This document shows positions 37,201 through 47,934 of a DNA stretch of 64,000 bases, piece after piece. The position numbers and the translations under genes are program-made. Source of the stretch: Berberis thunbergii (taxonomy: Eukaryota > Streptophyta > Magnoliopsida > Ranunculales > Berberidaceae); the NCBI GenBank assembly GCA_003290165.1, contig QNQO01008300.1, positions 310,001 through 374,000 on the forward strand, in the 5' to 3' direction. How positions within the stretch are numbered: the first letter of the stretch is position 1; each line of letters begins with the position of its first letter. The notes beneath the pieces are model-generated. The model was given only the letters and a program-made list of their open reading frames with translations, had not been told where the DNA came from and ran no database searches.

Positions 37201-38180
37201 CTAATGTGGCTTTTATGGTACTCGTATAGTTAGGAATATCTGGAAATACATGTCCGTATGTGATTTTACCACTTAGGCATAGATAATGGAGAAGTCCTCC
37301 TTTATATGAAATAGACATATGAACATGTAGTTTCAGCACAAAGGTGTTGCGAATGTGGTATAGTCTATGGTGATCAATTTTCATTTCTTTTAACCGAATA
37401 AGTTATTTAAGACAAATAATTTGTGGATCCAACTGTCTAGATTGATGAATTTAGTTTCATTAAGATATTACATTTATTTTTCCTCTAATAATTTCGCACG
37501 GGAGGACAAGTCTACCAATATTTTTGCATATTAGACTTGTCATGATCAACCTCCACAGAGTAAGTACATGTAAGGTAAATAATTACTAAAGTATGTATAA
37601 ATTTATTTAATATTAGACCAATGCATCATTAAGGAACTACATGTTTTGATTGATGTTTTTGGTACTTAATTTTATGTCATCCCCTGTTAAATTATTGATT
37701 TTAAAAATGAAGAATTTTCACACCAGCTTAATTGGTAACGTAAATGAGTTTTGACTTCTTAGGTACATTCCTTGGAAATATAGTCAACTAACTTTGTTTC
37801 AGGACTAGTAGATTTTAGGAGAGGGTAGAGAAGTTTGTTTCATGAGAAACATACCTTGCTGAAGAGTTGCCCGCTATCCCAAGAGTTTATATTTTTTTTA
37901 GGTGATCGTTTATTCTATTGTAGTAGAACTTTTAGCAGCATTTCATTTTAAGGAGAATTATATTACTGGCGAGTTGATTTTTGATAGTGCCGAAACTATG
38001 AGATTACAATTTTTTTTTGTGGACTATTAAAATCAATTATTATATTTTGGTTACCATGGTAAATTGTGCTACTAATTATTTCTCGTGGATGCCAACTGTA
38101 TTATTAGTTTGATGGGTTTCAAGCTTGAATTTTGAGAAAATTGGTTTTCTAAATGGATATTAGGATTTCGATTTTTCTCA
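31271..38180. other. Intergenic DNA downstream of WDR26
   Basis: No gene could be supported in about 6.9 kb. Short open frames (for example 31521-31898 minus, 32036-32305 minus, 32700-32951 plus) have no recognisable motif and lack coding character. The segment 33600-36000 is AT-rich and probably old LTR-element DNA. The part 37800-38180 directly precedes a primer-binding-like site and may be the 3' part of a gypsy LTR. Confidence 0.35.
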
Positions 38181-39720
38181 AAAATTGGGATGTAACAGTT
38201 TGGTATCAGAATACAACTTACCCTAAGTTATGAAGAGCATGTGGGGTCCTCGAAATGTGATTGTGGGTAAGAAATACAGTGTCTTATATATTTTATGGAG
38301 GATCTAATTAGTGTTATTTTGAAATAAAGGTTATGGCTAGAGAACATGCTTGTAAAAGTCCAATGGGAGCACTATAACAGTAACAGTAGAAATGTTGTTC
38401 CAAATGGAATTGACAACGTGAATGACAATGGAAGTGGGAATGTATTTGTGAATAACACGATTCAGTTGAGTCAGGCTATGATGATGCAGTTGCTACTAGG
38501 GTTACAATAGGATGGTAATTCGATTGACCCTTTTGCTAGAAGGGTTAAGTAATTTGAAACTTTAGGTGGTAAGAGGTTCAAAGGGGATAATTCGAGAGAT
38601 GTTGATGTTTGAATTCAAAGCTGCGAGACTATTTTTTGGAGTATGCAACTTACTGATGTTGATAAACAAGAGTTAGATGCACATCATTTGGATTGTGCTG
38701 CAAGTTACTGATGGGGATGCTTTACTTCCTTTCGTTGAGTTGGACGACTTCATGAGTCAATATGAGTATAGATTCGTGCCTAATGCAGTTAAGGAGCAGT
38801 GGGCTACCGAGTTTAATATGTTGAAGTGCATATTGGGAATATGATTGTTGAATAGTATGTTATTAAGTTTAATGAGTTGTCTCGCTATGCTCATTGCTTG
38901 GTAGATACCCGAGAAAAGAAAAAACAACAAATTTATTGGGGGTTTTCATCACTACTTATCAATGGTTATTCTTACAGCTGACATATAGAATTTTGACAGA
39001 GTTTTGGACTTGACATTGAAGTATGAGAACAAAACAAGTTGTATAATGGGAGTAGGGAGAAAAGAAAATCGAAGTTGGGTGAGGCAGTAGGAGACACTCG
39101 CCACAGGGTGCGACACGTGAGCATCACAAAGATCGTAATCATTTTCGTCTTTATGATCAAGGGAAAAAGGGTCAATAGTTTCATAATCAGATGTCTGAAG
39201 GTAGTTACTAGAACCAACAGCAGAGAGGTACCCAATTCCAGAGACAGGGTGGTAATCAGTTTCAGAATAGGGTGGTAATTAGAGACGGAGTGATAGTTAG
39301 TATCAGAAACAGGATGAAACCAATTTCATCGTCAAGTTAACTAGCAACAAAGTTATCAAGGTCAACATAACCAGACTAGCCAAGTCGCGTCAAGGGGATA
39401 GGTTGTGGCTTGCTTTACTTGTGTTCAACCAGGTCGTTTGATGCAACTTTGCCATAATGATAAGACAACCCAACATAATAGGCAAGGTCAAATCTCCCAG
39501 AGTCGTGTACTTGCCGCTCTACCACACCAGGAAAACATCCAAGGTCCACCTGAGTTTTCTATCTCTAATGTTAAGGGCTTTTTCAATATTGGTGCATCAC
39601 ATTCTTTCATATCTAGGCGGCTTGTTAGCAGAAAAAAAAATTGAAAACATTTTTGGACTACTTACACGAGGAACTTTTTGTGATGAAAATACTTTATTTT
39701 TGAATCTAGTGTGAGAATTA
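38181..39720 (+). mobile_element. Decayed Ty3/gypsy element: leader, gag and protease remnant
   Basis: GGGATGTAACAGTTTGGTATC at 38189 fits an LTR end followed by a primer-binding site for initiator Met tRNA. Downstream, in changing frames, come MMMQLLLGLQ, FETLGGKRFKGD, RFVPNAVKEQW (gag), CFTCVQPGRLMQLC (zinc-knuckle remnant, 39406) and ISNVKGFFNIGASHSFIS (protease region with the Asp-x-Gly-Ala motif changed to Asn-Ile-Gly-Ala). Many stops are present. No RT or integrase is seen before 39720, and no matching 3' LTR was identified. Confidence 0.65.
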
Positions 39721-40893
39721 ACTAGTTTATATATTATGTATTTGTTACTGTAGGGGTGTACCCCAAGAGGTATACTATGTCCTTACGAACGGAGACATGG
39801 TTGGACATTGTTAAAAACACCACACGCACACTGTCGTCCATCCGATCGGCCGATTCGGTTTAGGGCTTAGCATGGGCTTGGTGGGTTCAATTATTATCCT
39901 CTTTCCAAATTTTTATTTGGGCCTTAACTTAAAATTAGTTTTATAGTTTTTTGTTGGACTATTGTGTCTTTAGTTTCTTTGCCAACGGAAAAAATAATTT
40001 TCAGTTATTTGTTGAACCAATGTGTCTCCTGCTTAAATTGACTTCAAACAAGCCATTTGAAATCAATCAATTAACTTTTGTTTATTACAGTATTAGCAGA
40101 GTTTAAAAGGTTTCTTTCTTCTCAGAGTTATTGTTTTATCAATTTTTTGTTCCCCAGAGTTTTTGTATACTGTGTAGTACTAAAAAATAACGAATTGTTG
40201 TATCTTGGGAGACCAACGATGATCAACTGTTGCACCAAAGACATGATCGAATATTGTCTTAAGAAGATTGCACTTGTAAGCCTCAGTTCAATAATCTCTT
40301 CTTCTTCTTTTGTGTTATTTGTTGCAAATTGTCCAAAAATCTTAAGACAATATTTCGTTTGTACAATACAAATTGTTCATATTTAGGTTCTTACGAATAT
40401 AAATATATCAATTAACAAAATAAATATGAGTAAAAGTTAAATTACCTAGTAATCATTTGAAAGAGTGGAAACTAAGTCCTTTGTTGAAGTAGTTGAATGG
40501 AACAACTTATTCTTGTACCACTGATAATGTCCCTTTTATGCATTCCCGTTAACCTTAGTGGGGATAGAACATCTGGCTTGTGATACTATTTTTGACATCC
40601 TTAATCGACTAAGCCAACCATCAACTCCTATAAGCTATATAAAACAAGTTACAATTCCCCACCTTTGAACATAATCGTTTTTTGCTCTGGTACTTAAGAT
40701 AGAGATGACTCTATTATAAGTGAGAAGATTGTAACATCCCAAATCCTAATAAGTGAGGATGGTGCAATGTTAAAAATGTATTTAGTTCATGGAGTGGTGA
40801 TGGATGTGTTCCTACACAGTTGCATAATCATACAAGTGAATAGTCTTGTAAGAACTTATACTCTATAACAATGTCACCCAATTATTTCCCATT

Positions 40894-40956
<63 letters not shown>

Positions 40957-42985
40957 TCTTCTTGTTGTGACTATTCGAATGTTCAGTGTTTTTGTTTCAT
41001 CTTCAGTTGATGACCATTTGTATTGTTGGGTTGGATATCTCAGTACAGTCTTATAGACAATGAATTTGGCAAATAGTCAAAACTAATTTTGTGTTGTTTG
41101 AACTTGGAGGTGATTAATAGCCACCATACTAAAAAAAAAAACACTCACTCTAGGTGTCACTTGTTCATCTGTAGTGAGAAAATATCATTTTGAGAGTGAA
41201 ATAAATGTTAAACATGATCAAAAAATATAATGATGGATTCAAAGTCATTTTGAGGTGGATTGAGGTCCCATGGAAACTTGTTTTAGATCTGATTGTTGTA
41301 AAAAAAATGCATTTGTGATGTGTCTATACTGGATCAGGCGAATGAGATCTTATGTTAAGTTTAATCCATGAAATTCTTTTTCATTATCTATTGCACGTGA
41401 GTTTATTCAAAGTTTTACATTACATGCTTAAAATTTGAAGTTTTACACTTCATCTTCCCCGTTTCAGATCTGTGTATTGGTAAATGAAGATTCCACTGAC
41501 ATGTCTGATGATAGAGTGGGAGTAAATGTAGTTAATGGTATGATATTTAAGAAATCTTGTTAAATTGCATTTTTTTAAAATTATTTTGGTAAGATAAATT
41601 GGTTATTTCCCATTATGAAAGAGTTGGAAATCTTATTCATGTTTAGAGGACGATTCATGTTGAAAAATGAGAAATAAATTAGAACCAAAGTCAAACTTAA
41701 GCTATAATTTAAGTTGAAACTTGCCTATCTTGGAAATAACAAATATACAATTTTGGGAGATATTTTTGAATGAGTATTCATACTTACACAAGGATGTTTT
41801 GTATATCAAAAGTTTTCTCTTTTCGCCTAGTTCCTTATAATTTTTATAGTTTAGAAATTTGTATTGTCTATCTAGAGTTACACTAGTTTATTGACACAGT
41901 GTCGAGTAATCGACAATCTAAATATCCTGAAATGTTCTGATTTTGGGTATGTACTGACCGTCTTCTTTCCATTAGGAGTACATAGATGGTTGTATTGCTC
42001 TTTGAATGTAATTTATAATGGCTTTGATCGTATCACATTATAGAACAAGTTGTGATCTAGACATTGAGTGGTTATATCTGCCAACAAACGATTGGTGACT
42101 TGAATTCATTGTAACACATGTATTATTTTAAGAATAATCAGATAATATATCTTATAAGTTGAAAACCTCTTTGTGCTTATTTTCTAGAGCCTCAAACAAT
42201 ATTCAATTTGAAATTTCAATGTGAGAGCTATGTGCGTTGGAGTGACAACATGTCAAGTTGTCCTAGCTCGGATTTGCTTGCTCGTTGCTTATATTGTTTT
42301 GGGTTGTGATTCAAAGCTCGACTAGGGGCTAATTTGGATGAGTTTGAAATAGTTCCGTTTTAAGAGAGAAAGTTGTGACATCACGAGTTCTGATATGAAA
42401 GAGGACGATGGGTTGTTAAAAATGCCCATAGCTCATAGGGTGGAAAAGATTATATTCCCACGTGCTTAGACTATTGTCCAAGTGATGATTCTTAAGTATG
42501 GACTTGCGCTCTTATGAAGACCATCTACAGTTTATATCATAGTAATCTCTGTCTTATAGCAGAGTGATGATAATAATTTACAAGATTAATTATCAAAGTG
42601 ATGATTTTAAGTATGGACTTGCACTTTTATGATATCAACGTCTTTTTTCATTTGAACCAATCAAGATCTTGACGAATGATATCACAAAAAGACAGCTGAT
42701 AAAAACACAAGTTTATATTATAATCCCCTCAAATTTGTATCAAGCTCAACAACATAGTGTACTCATATTCAAACTAAGTCCAAGCAGTAACACATTTATG
42801 AAAGTCACATACCATTCTCTCCCTAAAAACATATAATTTTTATATTGGTGTACAATAACCTATGTAATTAACCAACAAACAATTGTTTCCTCATCGTTTC
42901 ACATCTTCCTCGTTTGCACCAACATGCACCGCCTACCTCTTCCTTTATTTTCCTCATCACTATAACTATATGTCTAAACGAATAC
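39721..42985. other. AT-rich intergenic DNA with LTR-like fragments
   Basis: No gene was seen. Two stretches, starting TGTAACATCCCAAATCC at 40733 and TGTGACATCACGAGTTC at 42371, share layout (GAGGA, TTAAAAATG, GTTCATGG/GCTCATAGGG) and resemble starts of gypsy LTRs. They may be relic LTRs about 1.6 kb apart. Confidence 0.35.
40898..40953. repeat. (TA)n microsatellite, about 55 bp
   Basis: An uninterrupted alternating TA run. Confidence 0.95.
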
Positions 42986-43841
42986 CAGTGTTCTAAAAAT
43001 TGGCCTAAGCAGCGCCTAGGAGCTAGAAGGTAGAAAAACGCCCAGATTAATGGTTCTGGACAGGTCTGGGCGGCCTAGACGTGGTGTGGACGAATTTTTT
43101 TAAATTTTTTAATAAGGCTGATTGTGTTTTTATTTTATTTTTATTTTCTCTTTTTTAAAAATAAACAATTTAATTGTTTTTTATTCATTATATGTCTAAA
43201 TGTCGCAAATGATGATTACTTAATGGAATTCTTAAAGGATCTAGTCGGGTCGGTTTCTATGTGATTTTAACCAACCGAACCGACCGAATATATATAATAA
43301 ATAATATATATTTTATATATAACTAATACAATATGTTTAATATAGTCGGTCGATTCGGTTTTATTTTGGTTCGGTTACAGTTTGCATAAATTAGAATTGG
43401 TTCGGTTTTGTTAATGGTTGGTTCGGTTTCGGTTTGAAAATTTTAAAACCGACCTAAGTCGGTTCGGTTCACGATTTTTTCGGTACAAATTTTAGTAATG
43501 TAGATTTTATCAAAAATGACTGGGGTTATTCATGGAATTTGAAAAAAAATAAAAGAGTAGATTTGGATATTTGTCCACAAATTCAACTTTGTATAAAGTA
43601 CCCCATCATGACCAACTTCAATCATTTGAGTTTTAATAAATTTTGTTCATGATTGTTAATTTTTCATGTTTTTAAATTTTGCATATGTACTTGGCATTAA
43701 ATTGGATGTAATTGATAATGTATTATGCTTAACTTTTGTAAATGATTAAAGTTGTAATACAAAATCTAAGACCGCCTAGTCCCCTGGGCGCTAGGCACCT
43801 GCTCGCAGCCCGCCCACTGCCTAGCGCTTTTTAAAACACTG
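42986..43841 (-). mobile_element. Nonautonomous hAT element, copy 2 (856 bp, opposite orientation to copy 1)
   Basis: The ends CAGTGTTCTAAAAATTGG and (reversed) CAGTGTTTTAAAAAGCGC are inverted repeats of the family at 4620-5217. Read on the minus strand, most of the body matches copy 1 closely. Flanks ACGAATAC (42978-42985) and ACGGAGAC (43842-43849) match at 6 of 8. It is about 260 bp longer than copy 1, mostly because of a nested insertion at about 43245-43480. Confidence 0.82.
43245..43480. mobile_element. Nested insertion of about 236 bp inside hAT copy 2
   Basis: Copy 1 (reversed) reads AAAGGATTTGCCGGTATC where copy 2 has AAAGGAT, then about 240 bp, then CGGTACAAATTTTAG. The inserted DNA starts TCGGGTCGGTTT and is built of CGGTTCGGTTT-like motifs in both orientations around an AT-rich core (43285-43345). 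That suggests a small foldback element; the family is unknown and the exact ends are uncertain by a few bases. Confidence 0.65.
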
Positions 43842-43849
43842 ACGGAGAC

Positions 43850-45239
43850 TAAGAAAGAAAATGCCTGATATGTGGCACTTTCTCATGACCCCCATGATAA
43901 GGTCTCTCACGACCCAATGCTAAGGTGCATGCTTTAAAATCCATGAAAAATTGGAGAAAATCGACAAAAATAAGAAAGAGAAAATAAAATTTTGAAAATT
44001 TGATATGTAATGTCAACATTCTCAAACATGTATTCCTTCATTGTGAAACAAAATTTCAAACTCCATAATATTTAAAAATAAATTCTATAAAATACTTAAA
44101 AGCCGATTTTTATAATGTCTAGGTTTCGTGAAAACAACATTTTGCTTGCACGTGGTTTTTGTCCAGTAAAATAGTATTCTCCAACAACATTGTTATCAAT
44201 GCATTTTTTGCTTCATCTCCTTCCCCAACTATGTATTGTAAAAAAATGTAACCCTCTTAATTATCATGCATTTTAAATTAAAAATAACCTCAAGTCTACC
44301 CATGATTTTTGTCCAACAAATGAAAATTGTTAAACTAATGCATTTTTGTTTTATCTTCTTCTCCAATAAGTATTATAACAAATATAACCTCCTTTATTAC
44401 CGTACAACATTATTTGTTTGGCTATAAATTTTGTTCCAAAAGAATATTCTCTAAGAAAATGTAACTAAGCCTTAATCTCACAATCACAATTCGACAGTTA
44501 GAAATTTTTTCTTTTTAGAGTTCGTCGTTTTAGTTAGTTTTTTCATTTTCATTTGGTTTGTTTGTGTTTGTGTTTTATCTTCATGATTTCCTCTTCATCT
44601 CTAAGTCACCCGTAAAAATTTTGAATTTTAAAGCTTTAATCTGAAAGATAAAAAAATAAAAGAAAAGTTATGCTTGGGGAATGAGAGATGAAAAAAAAAT
44701 GTTGGGGGGGGGGGGGGGGGGCGGAAGAAGTGCTGCTGGTCAAGAGTGATCGGATAATCCCCTCTGTCTCGCTCAAAATTGAGTAAAACCAGTAAAATGG
44801 TGGTGTTCGAAATGAAACTGGTGGGTACACCGTACACATAATAACAAACTTTAACAAAGCCATTGGAGATAATCAAACATTTTTTATTTCTTTTAAATCT
44901 TCCCCTACTTAAATATTGTATTTCATTACCTAGGAAAGAAGTCTCTTGGAAGAAGTGAACAAAAAATCTTTTTGAGATGCCCTTCAAAGCCAAGTTGGAG
45001 ATGCTCTTCAAAGCCTCTTTTACGATGGAAAGGTGAACAAAAACCTCTTTTTTAGAAGTGAACAAAAAGTCTCTTTTATGATGGAGATGCTCTTCAAGCC
45101 AAGTTGGAAATAAGAAATCCAAATTTAAGTTGTGAATGGTAGAACATACAAAAATTGTGAAACATGCGTTGGGTGTGATATCATATTTGGGTTTCCTTCC
45201 TCCCCCAACTTTGATAATGACATACCCCATTTGGAGTAA
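43850..45239. other. AT-rich intergenic DNA with poly-G and local duplications
   Basis: A run of 18 G occupies 44704-44721. Between 44970 and 45110 the phrase GATGCTCTTCAAAGCC or a near copy occurs three times with AGTGAACAAAAA between. A 207-codon minus-strand frame (44628-45251) spans this and was rejected as a gene because it runs through the poly-G and repeat. Confidence 0.4.
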
Positions 45240-45814
45240 GAGCATCTCCAATGGTAAAAGTTAAAATGGGGGATGATCCCACATTTTAACCAAAAGCTAA
45301 ATTTAGAGGTCCCCTTATTTCTTCATCACTCCAAGCATATCCCCTATTTTAACTTATTTATCATTATTTTAATATATCTTCAATTTTTCTATACCAATTT
45401 AATTTCAACTTAATGTAATTATAATATTATTAGTTTCAACTATATTATTATTAAATATATACTATTATTAATTTCAACTTAATTTAAATTTGACTAATTA
45501 AAAAATTTGGGAGTTTTTAAAAAAATTAGTTTTTATCATTATTTAAATATAATTTAATTTCCTTTTGACTAATTAAATATAATATAATTTAATGTAAATA
45601 TAATTTAACTAATTAAAGAAGAGGGGAAGGCAGTTGAGGGGTTTTTTTTTGTTTTTAATTTAGAAAATTAGATATTAGAAATATTTTATTATTATATGAG
45701 ACATATGAGATGGTTAACTTCCCCTAAATTTAGGGAAAAGTTGTATGTAGAGTTATTATAAGGGATTGTTTAGGAGATGATTAGAGCAAGAATGAGGGAT
45801 AATTGGAGATGCTC
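45240..45814. mobile_element. PIF/Harbinger-like MITE, 575 bp
   Basis: The left end GAGCATCTCCAATGGTAAAA and the reversed right end GAGCATCTCCAATTATCCC share the first 14 bases exactly. TAA flanks both sides (45237-45239 and 45815-45817). The AT-rich interior contains no transposase. The GAGCATCTCCAA terminus is frequent in plant genomes. Confidence 0.75.
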
Positions 45815-46190
45815 TAAGGCAGACCATAACTTTTGGTTAATTTTATCATACCTCCCTATTATGAACACTAAACTAAAGATGTCTCCCACAGTTGTCACGG
45901 TTAGGTTAACTGTAAGTCTTTCTAAACCTTAGTTCCCGCCGATCGTGAAAATAGCAAACTCCATGGTTTGAACTGACGTGTGGATGTAAGAAATTTTTTG
46001 AAGCATTTGTTATTAGTTTACATGGCCGCTTCTAACCAAGAAAATTCAAAATTGACAGTTAGGCCAATCATAAGGAGGTTATGATAATGACCCATAATTA
46101 GGATATGTGACTCTAAAATAACCAAGGTTATGAGAAGGCATCACTAAATAAGTAAAAAAGTTGGATTTGCCCTAATCTAAATGGGGTATG

Positions 46191-47740
46191 CTGGGCACGG
46201 TCCAGATCGGTTCCAAATTTAAGGAACCTAACTGGTAAATGGTTATGGTCCGGTCCAGTTCAAATTCTCTCATTTTGAACATTGAGACCAAACCCAACTC
46301 GATCGTTCCAAACGGTTCGATTCCTACGGTTCCAAGTAGTTCCAGATTTAACATCAATTTATTTTTCATTCAAGATACAATTGTAAACATGATATGATTA
46401 GAGCATTTTTATTTTGTTACATATTTCTGCAGAGCATATTCCATCTAAGAACCAATATTTACTTTCAAGTTTCAAGTGAATGTAGAACAATAATCATCAA
46501 TATGTGGAGCAATGCTAATAATACCAAATTGTGCTAATAATACCAAATTGTAAATGACTATTGTATCATTACAATCATGATCGAACTAAGATAAGCAAAA
46601 ATATGACTAAAGGAATGCCCAACCCAAATGATATGAACATTATAGACCTTCATTTTAGTTTTGAATTTTCCTTTTTATATATAACAGTCATGGACATGAA
46701 AAAAAAGTTGTATCAAGTTCCTATTGAAAAATTCATATAAAATAAACCAAAGACGTGGGGTTAAACCACCACAGCCTTAACCATCCAACTAGACTACCAT
46801 TGGCTATGGAGAGAAATTTTTCTGGCATGGTTAGTGCTGCCCACATACAGATAAGTAATCCAAAAAATAATTAAACTAGTACATGAAACTCTCAAACCCT
46901 AAAAACATATACACTTGGTTTACAAATTCAAGAATAAAAAAATAGTGCAAATCTTGATAGAAGAGGCCCTGAAAACTCTTCTTCAATGATCTTCAACAAT
47001 CCACTATCTGTAAATTAGTTATTGAAGTTAGATCTCAATGACTTAAAAAACCTTAAATTGTGGTTCGAACCCTAACAATCCACTATGTGCAAATTAGTTA
47101 TTGAAGTTAGATCTCAATGACTTAAAAAACCTTAAATTGTGGTTCAAACCCTAATTTTTGAAAAAACTTACATTGAATAGTGGCATAAGCGGTGTGAGAG
47201 AGGACTACAACACCGAAGACGCCGATCAAGAACCCTAAATTCATGTATGATTATTGGATTATGGTTTATTTAAGGTTTCGCAAAGTCGAAATTAGTTGAT
47301 AGATGAGAGGAAAAGATCAGGGCGTTAGAGTGGTGTGCACTTACAACTGACCATGTTTCTTCACTTGGTTGATGGACACTTAGGCAGTGTTGGCAGCAGA
47401 TGATTTGACGGCAGATGAGGCTGTGGTGGTGATGAAAAATGGCACTTCACAAGAAAAACTGAGGGAGGAGGAACAGAAGTGAACTCCAAAGAGGAGAAAA
47501 AAAAAATGGGAAGAGAGAGTTTGTTTTCAGTTTTTACTTTTTAGCCACTCATATTAAGATACGTGGAAGGTGTTATTTAAAATGGTTTGCACCCTTTGAA
47601 TATACATAATTGGAACTGGGCTCGAACCGTTCTACAACGGATTCGAATCATATCTTAAATTACAAATTTAAAACCAGACTATTTGGAGTAAAGTAATCCG
47701 GTTCGGTTTGGATCCACGGTTACTCGACCCGTTTGCCCGC
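46191..47740. mobile_element. Possible nonautonomous DNA transposon upstream of gamma-SNAP
   Basis: Both ends have GGTTCGG/CCGGTCC-rich sequence in opposite orientations: left GGGCACGGTCCAGATCGG, reversed right GGGCAAACGGGTCGAG. I found no matching target duplication. It contains a 79-bp tandem duplication and AT-rich noncoding DNA. It would end only about 20 bp before the GA-rich leader of gamma-SNAP. Confidence 0.35.
46997..47154 (+). repeat. Tandem duplication of 79 bp
   Basis: Units 46997-47075 and 47076-47154 both begin CAATCCACTAT and end AACCCTAA and differ at about three positions by eye. Confidence 0.9.
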
Positions 47741-47759
47741 TAATAGCCTCCTTCGTTAT

Positions 47760-47887
47760 TGATAGAGAGAGAGCGAAAGAGAAGGAGAGAGAGAGAGAGA
47801 GATCTCATCTTCAACTTCATCTCAATCACCTGTGATAAGTAAGTCACAGTGTGCTGTGTTTGCTTGTGAGGAAAGCGTCGGTACGCC
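47760..47887 (+). promoter_or_regulatory. 5' leader of gamma-SNAP with GA microsatellite
   Basis: A GA-rich tract (47763-47802) followed by CTTCAACTTCATCTCAATC leads to the ATG at 47888. GA/CT tracts of this sort are usual in plant 5' UTRs and core promoters. No clear TATA box could be assigned. Confidence 0.4.
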
Positions 47888-47934
47888 ATGTCAAAAAACG
47901 ATCCCGATAAGCTGATGCTCAGAGCCGATAAACT
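47888..47934 (+). CDS. GSNAP: Gamma-SNAP exon 1
   Basis: A 47-bp exon, ATG through AAACT, with donor GTGAGT. It encodes the first 15 residues plus two bases of a Leu codon. It is too short for open-frame detection and is recognised by its fit to exon 2 and by the family N-terminus (DPDKLM). Confidence 0.82.

Noticed and set aside
40871..41056. 61-codon frame with a Tyr-Ile run
   Set aside because: Direct translation of a TA microsatellite.
44628..45251. 207-codon open frame on the minus strand, one of the longer ones in the window
   Set aside because: It starts inside the end of the PIF-like MITE, runs through a threefold local repeat and a poly-G tract (giving a Pro run), and has no recognisable domain.
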